Assembly: GCA_003230435.1 (NCBI GenBank)
Contig: QIDW01000393.1
Coordinates: 1 to 10,295 of the forward strand
Reading direction: 5' to 3'
DNA length: 10,295 nucleotides
From: Acidimicrobiia bacterium
GTDB lineage: Bacteria > Actinomycetota > Acidimicrobiia > Spongiisociales > ZC4RG35
Below the pieces are notes generated by a model that saw nothing but the letters and a program-made list of their open reading frames with translations, was not told the DNA's origin and did not search any database. Positions within the stretch are counted from its first letter, which is position 1; every line of letters starts with the position of its first letter. The position numbers and the translations under genes are program-made. Below, piece after piece: positions 5,839 to 10,295 of the stretch.

Positions 5839-6729
5839 TCAGGATTGGGGCCCGCGACTCTGGTTAGCAAGAACGGACTGGGACACACCGAAAAGCGCAT
5901 CAAGCTTCTGAGCAGCTTCTGAGTATCCCGAGGCGATCATCTGCTTGGTTGCCGAGAAGTCGGAGATCGGGCGATCGGCGTGACAGGTCAAGCCGAGGTG
6001 AACCACGTTGGCCGATCTGGAGTAAGAGTGGAGCTCGAGATGCAGACGCGCTCTTGCCATGATCGCAAGCGCCTGTGCCATGATCGACTGCGCCGACTCG
6101 AACACCCGGGGACATGCACAGGAATACCCCGGCTCGACCACCATCACTCGAGTGAATCCCCTCTTGGTCGCCACGTGTATCGGGACCGGGTCGGCGACGG
6201 CGCCATCCACCAACAACTCATCGTCGAAGATGACCGGTGGAAGGACTGACGGCATAGCAGCCGAAGCCAGAACCGCTTTTACCAGATCCCCCGATTCGAG
6301 CGTCCGCCCGGTGCCCGTTTCGAGATGGGTCGCCGTCACAACCAGCGGAATCGCGGTATCTTCAAAACGCCTCGAAGGAAGATTCTCAACCAACAGATTT
6401 TCCAGTCCGTCGTTCTTGAAGGCTGCTGCACGACCAAGAGCAAAGGCTGCCAACCGTCGCAACGACGGGAGGCGGGTCCCAAACAGGCTCCGGCCTGTCA
6501 GGCCACGCCAGATCTCGACGATATCTCGGACGCCTTCCAGGGATGGGTGGAAAGCAAGATAGGCCCCGTTGATGGCCCCTGCTGAGACGCCAACGATCAG
6601 CTCGGGAACGAATCCCCGTTCGAAGAGAGCGAGTAGGGCGCCGGCCTGGATCGCTCCCCGGTTGCCTCCGCCGGGAAGGATCAGCGCCCATCCTGGGTCG
6701 CTGAGTTGGGCATTGTCCGAATAGGCCAA
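5839..6729 (-). CDS. Patatin-like phospholipase
   Basis: A 296-aa patatin-fold serine hydrolase of the bacterial RssA/YjjU kind. The oxyanion-hole motif is PGGGNRG (G20-G25), the nucleophile elbow is GVSAG (S49) and the catalytic dyad Asp is in VDGA (D175). ASAAMPSVLPPV before it is also typical. It probably releases fatty acids from membrane lipids; the substrate cannot be read from the sequence. No signal peptide or membrane segment is evident. I chose TTG 6729: GAAAGGAG lies six bases upstream, there is no ATG between it and the catalytic domain, and the longer frame to ATG 6900 would run through the promoter and into the divergent gene. A CGACACC-N14-TCGACT element ends 26 bases before the TTG. 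Confidence 0.92.
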   Translation of the reverse strand: MAYSDNAQLSDPGWALILPGGGNRGAIQAGALLALFERGFVPELIVGVSAGAINGAYLAFHPSLEGVRDIVEIWRGLTGRSLFGTRLPSLRRLAAFALGRAAAFKNDGLENLLVENLPSRRFEDTAIPLVVTATHLETGTGRTLESGDLVKAVLASAAMPSVLPPVIFDDELLVDGAVADPVPIHVATKRGFTRVMVVEPGYSCACPRVFESAQSIMAQALAIMARARLHLELHSYSRSANVVHLGLTCHADRPISDFSATKQMIASGYSEAAQKLDALFGVSQSVLANQSRGPQS

Positions 6730-6755
6730 CGGATCTCCTTTCCATCTTTCACTTT

Positions 6756-6785
6756 TTGAGTCGAAACCGGGGCAATTGGGTGTCG
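6756..6785 (-). promoter_or_regulatory. CGACACC-N14-TCGACT promoter-like element for the patatin gene
   Basis: Minus strand: CGACACC (6785-6779), 14 bases, TCGACTCAA (6764-6756), ending 26 bases before the TTG start. It is back to back with the element of the SPW gene; the two first boxes are separated by 16 bases. Confidence 0.7.
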
Positions 6786-6801
6786 CCGATAACCAGATGA
6801 C

Positions 6802-6831
6802 CGACACCCTTCTGGCGGAGTTGCGACTGAT
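6802..6831 (+). promoter_or_regulatory. CGACACC-N14-GCGACT promoter-like element for the SPW gene
   Basis: Plus strand: CGACACC (6802-6808), 14 bases, GCGACTGAT (6823-6831), 56 bases before ATG 6888. Together with the patatin element it forms a GGGTGTCG/CGACACCC inverted repeat. Confidence 0.7.
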
Positions 6832-6887
6832 CGAATCGAATAAGTCCGGTTGGACGAAAACCGGATGAATCGAGAAAGGAGCCTCAC

Positions 6888-7232
6888 ATGCAGGCCACAC
6901 AAACCATTAGTCAGACAGGAACGACGGCAAGAACGTTTGCTGTCCTCAACGTGATCGCCGGAGGTTTGCTGTTCGTTGCACCGTGGGTGCTCGGGTACTC
7001 CGATGAAACCGCAGCGCTCGTGACCAGCCTGGTAATCGGGGCTGTGACCGCGCTCGCCGCGCTTGCAGCCATCGTTCGGCGTGAATGGTCATGGGTAACG
7101 GTCGCAGCCGGGGCCTATGCCGTGATCGCCGCTTTGATCATAGGTGGAAGCGGTGCTGCGATTGCCACCGGGGTAGTGCTCGGCGCAGCTATCGGCATAT
7201 TCGGGCTGATAACCGCCTTGACGACGGAATAG
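6888..7232 (+). CDS. SPW-repeat-like membrane protein
   Basis: A 114-aa protein with a polar, Thr-rich N-terminus (QATQTISQTGTT) and four hydrophobic helices (about 16-36, 43-63, 69-85, 88-111). The turn APWVLGYSDETAA in helix 1 is the signature of SPW-type proteins (usually S/A-P-W-hydrophobic-L-G), small membrane proteins of unknown function common in actinobacteria and proteobacteria. GAAAGGAG sits six bases ahead of the ATG. The gene is divergent from the patatin gene and has its own copy of the shared promoter element. Confidence 0.8.
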   Translation: MQATQTISQTGTTARTFAVLNVIAGGLLFVAPWVLGYSDETAALVTSLVIGAVTALAALAAIVRREWSWVTVAAGAYAVIAALIIGGSGAAIATGVVLGAAIGIFGLITALTTE

Positions 7233-7262
7233 CTGCCAATCCCATCTCCTCCTCCGCACAAC

Positions 7263-7325
7263 AAAGGCCGGGGGCCCCACCACAACTTGGCATCTCCGCC
7301 AGGTCACAAAGGGCCCCCGGCCTTT
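7263..7325. terminator. Bidirectional terminator-like hairpin
   Basis: A perfect 15-base inverted repeat (AAAGGCCGGGGGCCC at 7263-7277 and its complement at 7311-7325) lies between the convergent SPW and cyclopropane synthase genes. The arm ends in TTTT on the plus strand and TTT on the minus strand, so it could stop transcription both ways. The 33-base loop is long and contains a further small stem (CTTGGC/GCCAGG). Confidence 0.75.
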
Positions 7326-7360
7326 TGGGCGGAGTCGGTCAAACCCTCGAGGCGCGGTCG

Positions 7361-8683
7361 CTAGTGGTGTGCCGCTGAGGGTTCTGCTGCTGACACGGTC
7401 GAGTCGCCGAGAAGTTCTGATCGAGTGGCCGGCATCCCGCTGGATCCACCGGCTCCGGGGTTGACGACCAGCACCTGGTGCACCGAAGTCCTCCCGGCTT
7501 CGAAGTTCAGCGCAGCCGCCGCCATATAGAGCCGCCATATACGGGCGCGGCTGGTTCCGGCCAGAGCCACGGCCTCGGGCCACGCCCCTTCCAGATTGGT
7601 GACCCAGTGGCGAAGAGTCTTGGCGTAGTGCTCACGCAGTGACTCCACGTCCCGGACCTCCAGGCCAAGTTCCTGCATGCCCGTTACCACCCGTCCGACT
7701 TCGTGGAGCTCGCCGTCAGGGAAGACATAGCGGGTTATGAATGACCGTTTTGGCAGTGCGCCGGTGCCCTTTGGCCGTGATATCCCATGATTGAGGAAAC
7801 GGCCCCCAGGAGCCATCAGGTCTTTGATCCTGGTGAAGTACTCGGTGAGCTGGGTCTGACCAACATGTTCGAACATGCCAATACTCGATACCGCGTCAAA
7901 TGGCCCGTCGATGACATCTCGATAGTCCTGATACCTGATCTCGACACGGTCAGTCAGGTCAACCTCTGACACGTACCGACGAGCCAGGTCGGCTTGCTCG
8001 CGAGACAGGGTGATTCCGATCGAGGCGACTCCATAGTGGGAGGCGGCGTGGATCGCCATGCCGCCCCAACCACAGCCCACATCTAGAAGAGACATCCCGG
8101 GCCTGAGCCCCAATTTGCGGCATATCAGGTCGTATTTGGCGATCTGAGCCTCGTCGAGACCCACGTCATCGGATTCGAAATAGGCGCACGAGTAGGTCAT
8201 GGTCTGGCCCAGGAACAAGGAATAGAACTCGTTGCCGACGTCGTAGTGATGTGAGATGGCCGCGGCGTCTCGCTCTTTGGAGTGGAAACCACCACGGACA
8301 TGAGCCTCTTCAGGTGGGGGTGTCGGAGGGCGTCCGAGCACTCCAAGTTTGCCTGCTAGCTGTATCAACTTCGGCAGGTCCCGAACTCTGAGTCGCTGTC
8401 GGACCACATCTGGAGAATCGCCTGCCGCTTCCTGTGCGATCGAGATGGTTTCCATGATGTCGCCTTCGAGATCTATCTCCCCCGCTACGTAGGCTCTTCC
8501 AAGACCCAGTTCTCCCGGGGCCCAGAGAAGCCGGCGGATAGCTTCAGGTGATCTGACGACGATCGTGTTGGGGCTGGATGGGCCCAGCGTCGATCCATCC
8601 CAGAAACGAATCGGAAGCGTGTCAGCGTGGCCAAGCAGTGCGGTGACTAGTGGAGCAATCAGTTGCGCTACCGATCCTTTCAT
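7361..8683 (-). CDS. cfa: Cyclopropane-fatty-acyl-phospholipid synthase family methyltransferase
   Basis: A 440-aa SAM-dependent enzyme that adds a methylene (or methyl) group to unsaturated acyl chains of membrane phospholipids. Visible motifs: SHHYDVGNEFY (144-154), TMTYSCAYF with C166, SAM site LLDVGCGWGGMA (199-210), SIGMFEHVG with E272, LNHGISRP with H299, and HYAKTLRHW with Y353. C166, E272, H299 and Y353 match the E. coli Cfa bicarbonate-pocket residues C139, E239, H266 and Y317 as I recall them. The N-terminal lipid-binding region (1-130) is present and length is normal. Whether the product is a cyclopropane or a methyl branch (as in tuberculostearate enzymes) cannot be told. The gene starts three bases after the glutamate dehydrogenase stop, with no clear ribosome site, so translation is probably coupled. 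Confidence 0.93.
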   Translation of the reverse strand: MKGSVAQLIAPLVTALLGHADTLPIRFWDGSTLGPSSPNTIVVRSPEAIRRLLWAPGELGLGRAYVAGEIDLEGDIMETISIAQEAAGDSPDVVRQRLRVRDLPKLIQLAGKLGVLGRPPTPPPEEAHVRGGFHSKERDAAAISHHYDVGNEFYSLFLGQTMTYSCAYFESDDVGLDEAQIAKYDLICRKLGLRPGMSLLDVGCGWGGMAIHAASHYGVASIGITLSREQADLARRYVSEVDLTDRVEIRYQDYRDVIDGPFDAVSSIGMFEHVGQTQLTEYFTRIKDLMAPGGRFLNHGISRPKGTGALPKRSFITRYVFPDGELHEVGRVVTGMQELGLEVRDVESLREHYAKTLRHWVTNLEGAWPEAVALAGTSRARIWRLYMAAAALNFEAGRTSVHQVLVVNPGAGGSSGMPATRSELLGDSTVSAAEPSAAHH

Positions 8684-8686
8684 GGT

Positions 8687-9952
8687 TCAAGTCTCATCAG
8701 GATTGCTCGCCGTTCCAAAATCCGAATCGCTCGGTTGGACGAGATTTCCGGATGCGACCAGCGCTTCCACAACCCGGAGGATCGCGGTGTCAAGGGCGAC
8801 GGTCCGCCAGGATTGGGGCGGCACATCGTCCAGGCGAGCCCATGTCTTGTCAAGCCGAGCCAAGACGCGACCTCTCTCCTTGCGCTCTGTCCACGAGGCT
8901 CGCCGCTGGTTCTGCACCCACTCGAAGTAGGAAGAGATCACGCCTCCTCCGTTGGCTACCACATCGGGCACGATCGGGACGCCGCGGCTGGCAAAGATGG
9001 ACTCGGCGTCGGGGGTGACCGGTCCGTTGGCTCCCTCGACAACAAGTCGGGCGGTCATCCCCTCAGCGACCGTGCCGGTAACGGTGCCCTCCAGCGCTGC
9101 GGGGATGGCAACATCAGTGGGGACGGTGAGGACGCTCCCCTCCCAAGGATCGGCGTCGGGGTAGGCAGTCAGGGGGTTTCCTTCGTCCACCCACTTGGCG
9201 AGACCCGAGACCTCGATGGAATCGGCATGGACCGCTCCCGTGATGTCCGACACTCCCACGACAATGGCTCCGCGCTCTTCGAGCTCGAGCGCCGTCCAGA
9301 GTCCAACAGAGCCAAATCCTTCGATGGCGACCCGGGTCCCTTGGACGCTGCCTCCGAGTGTCTCCAAAGCTTGAGTTGTGATGTGGGCAACTCCGACACC
9401 TGTAGCGGCAGCCCTGAATTGGGAACCACCCAGGACTACCGGCTTGCCGGTGACGATCCGCGGGTCGGCCTTTCCAGCGTCCGCTGCTGCCTGAAGAGCC
9501 CAACCCATCGTCGTGGGGCCGGTACCCACATCGGGAGCGAGCACATCGACCTCGGGGCCGATCACGGGCAAGATCCCCAGGATGTAGCTGCGGGTGACAT
9601 CACGCAGCTCTCTCGGAGTGAAGGAGGCCGGGTCGATAGCAACACCACCCTTCGCTCCTCCAAATGGAAGCCGGTGAAGCGACGTCTTCCACGTCATCAG
9701 GCGTGCGAGGGCCGACACGTCGTTCAGAGTCACCGACGGGTGATAACGAAAACCACCCTTGCCGGGTCCGAGCGCTTGAGAATGCTGCACGCGATACCCG
9801 GAAAGAATGACCATCGAGCCGTCGTCACGTTGAAGAGGCATCTCGACACTGATGGTTCGGTGGGCACAGCGGAGGGCGCATGCAACAACATCATCGAGTC
9901 CGAGCCGTTCAACGGCGGTTTCGAATCGCTGACTTTCCCAATCTTTCAACAT
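8687..9952 (-). CDS. gdhA: Glutamate dehydrogenase (Glu/Leu/Phe/Val dehydrogenase family)
   Basis: A 421-aa enzyme, the usual length of hexameric glutamate dehydrogenase, interconverting glutamate and 2-oxoglutarate plus ammonia. Motifs: GPGKGGFRYHP with K65, MTWKTS with K89, PFGGAKGG with catalytic K101, APDVGT with D141, Rossmann loop GFGSVG (212-217), EGANGPVTPDA (306-316) and ANGGGVISSYFEWVQN (333-348). Two usually conserved stretches are altered: TGPTTMGW in place of TNEQTMAW, and GGSQFRAAATG in place of GGSxGRxxATG. Cofactor choice (NAD or NADP) is not clear, and leucine-type substrates cannot be fully excluded. I chose ATG 9952 because AAGGAG lies five bases upstream; the in-frame ATG at 10090 would cover the promoter element. 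It is first gene of an operon with the cyclopropane synthase. Confidence 0.93.
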   Translation of the reverse strand: MLKDWESQRFETAVERLGLDDVVACALRCAHRTISVEMPLQRDDGSMVILSGYRVQHSQALGPGKGGFRYHPSVTLNDVSALARLMTWKTSLHRLPFGGAKGGVAIDPASFTPRELRDVTRSYILGILPVIGPEVDVLAPDVGTGPTTMGWALQAAADAGKADPRIVTGKPVVLGGSQFRAAATGVGVAHITTQALETLGGSVQGTRVAIEGFGSVGLWTALELEERGAIVVGVSDITGAVHADSIEVSGLAKWVDEGNPLTAYPDADPWEGSVLTVPTDVAIPAALEGTVTGTVAEGMTARLVVEGANGPVTPDAESIFASRGVPIVPDVVANGGGVISSYFEWVQNQRRASWTERKERGRVLARLDKTWARLDDVPPQSWRTVALDTAILRVVEALVASGNLVQPSDSDFGTASNPDET

Positions 9953-10013
9953 CAGGTCTCCTTCTAACTCCGACGTAGTTGTACATGGTTTGAGCAGCAG
10001 ACTCACGACGGGG

Positions 10014-10043
10014 ATTAGTCGCACAAGCGGTCGGAAGGTGTCG
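10014..10043 (-). promoter_or_regulatory. CGACACC-N14-GCGACT promoter-like element for the gdh-cfa operon
   Basis: Minus strand: CGACACC (10043-10037), 14 bases, GCGACTAAT (10022-10014), 61 bases before ATG 9952. It is one of seven equally spaced copies and back to back with the copy for the last gene. Confidence 0.7.
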
Positions 10044-10081
10044 TTAATCGGCAAGGTAGCCCACGGACCGCGCATGCCGAC

Positions 10082-10111
10082 CGACACCAAATCGACGACA
10101 GTGCGACAAAT
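10082..10111 (+). promoter_or_regulatory. CGACACC-N14-GCGACA promoter-like element for the last gene
   Basis: Plus strand: CGACACC (10082-10088), 14 bases, GCGACAAAT (10103-10111), 38 bases before ATG 10150. The second box has A where the other copies have T. Another GCGACT lies at 10113-10118 but at a different spacing. The 12 bases CGACACCAAATC also occur, inverted, at 5782-5793. Confidence 0.6.
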
Positions 10112-10149
10112 AGCGACTAGACGAATCTGTTGTTGCTCGAGGAGGAAGG

Positions 10150-10295
10150 ATGAGTGGAGTGTCCTGGCAGACCCAACGAGACGAACTCGTGAGGGAACTC
10201 GCTGCCGGAGCGATGATCGTTGCTATGACTAACGAGTCCGCTCCGGCAGGTGATCACGCCTGCACCGTCACGATTTATACCGAGGACGAAAGACT
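10150..10295 (+). CDS. Unrecognised protein, 5' end only
   Basis: The first 48 codons of a gene cut by the window edge, beginning MSGVSWQTQRDELVRE and continuing through AAGAMIVAMTNES to CTVTIYTEDER. GAGGAGG ends four bases before the ATG. The visible part has a predicted amphipathic helix and then two probable beta strands, with no signal peptide or membrane segment. No family recognised. It is divergent from glutamate dehydrogenase and carries the shared promoter element, so it is probably in the same regulon. Confidence 0.65.
   Translation, partial: MSGVSWQTQRDELVRELAAGAMIVAMTNESAPAGDHACTVTIYTEDER

Noticed and set aside
6730..6900. Upstream extension of the patatin frame to ATG 6900
   Set aside because: It would run through both promoter elements and the start of the divergent gene; TTG 6729 has a strong ribosome site.
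8663..9967. Long open frame of 434 codons on the plus strand
   Set aside because: It lies opposite glutamate dehydrogenase, whose motifs are clear; the plus frame has no recognisable domain and is a codon-bias shadow.
1..10295. CRISPR arrays, tRNA genes or insertion sequences
   Set aside because: No regularly spaced direct repeats, no cloverleaf-like sequence and no transposase motif or terminal inverted repeats were seen.

Overview
The window reads as chromosomal DNA of a high-GC Gram-positive bacterium, most likely an actinomycete lineage (possibly Acidimicrobiia-like; this rests on GC content, codon use and protein families such as SPW-repeat and UPF0316-type proteins, not on a marker gene). 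Genes are densely packed, mostly on the minus strand, with strong GAAAGGAG-type ribosome binding sites. No RNA gene, CRISPR array, transposon or attachment site was seen.

Left part (1-2003): a divergent sulfur-handling pair. On the minus strand is a metallo-beta-lactamase/rhodanese fusion of the persulfide dioxygenase type, cut by the window edge. On the plus strand is an ArsR-type repressor fused to a rhodanese domain. The 97 bases between them hold a symmetric control region: each promoter carries TATTCAAAGG five bases ahead of a TTGAC(T/A) -35 box, so the region is a large dyad.

Middle part (2149-5722): a minus-strand run, read from right to left, of a soluble Met-rich repeat protein (146 aa), a 72-aa two-helix membrane protein, a 405-aa multi-pass membrane protein, a 54-aa two-helix membrane peptide, a 148-aa UPF0316/DUF5698-like membrane protein and a 332-aa membrane protein. 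Three of these share a 19-residue tandem repeat (xxLPxDxRxxxM...), in 6, 4 and 3 copies with exact spacing. I do not recognise this set as a named system.

Right part (5839-10295): a patatin-like lipid hydrolase (minus), a divergent SPW-type small membrane protein (plus), a strong hairpin between convergent genes, a minus-strand operon of glutamate dehydrogenase followed 3 bases later by cyclopropane-fatty-acyl-phospholipid synthase, and the first 48 codons of an unrecognised plus-strand gene.

The main discovery is a promoter-like element, CGACAC(C/A)-N14-NCGAC(T/A)NA(A/T), found seven times with identical spacing, always upstream of and pointing at a gene: the repeat protein, the UPF0316-like gene, the 332-aa gene, the patatin, the SPW gene, glutamate dehydrogenase and the last partial gene. 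It is absent from the sulfur pair. This ties everything from 2149 to the right end into one apparent regulon, probably read by one alternative sigma factor or activator. Its contents (many small or unknown membrane proteins, a phospholipase-like enzyme and a membrane-lipid cyclopropane synthase) suggest an envelope or stress response; that role is inference.
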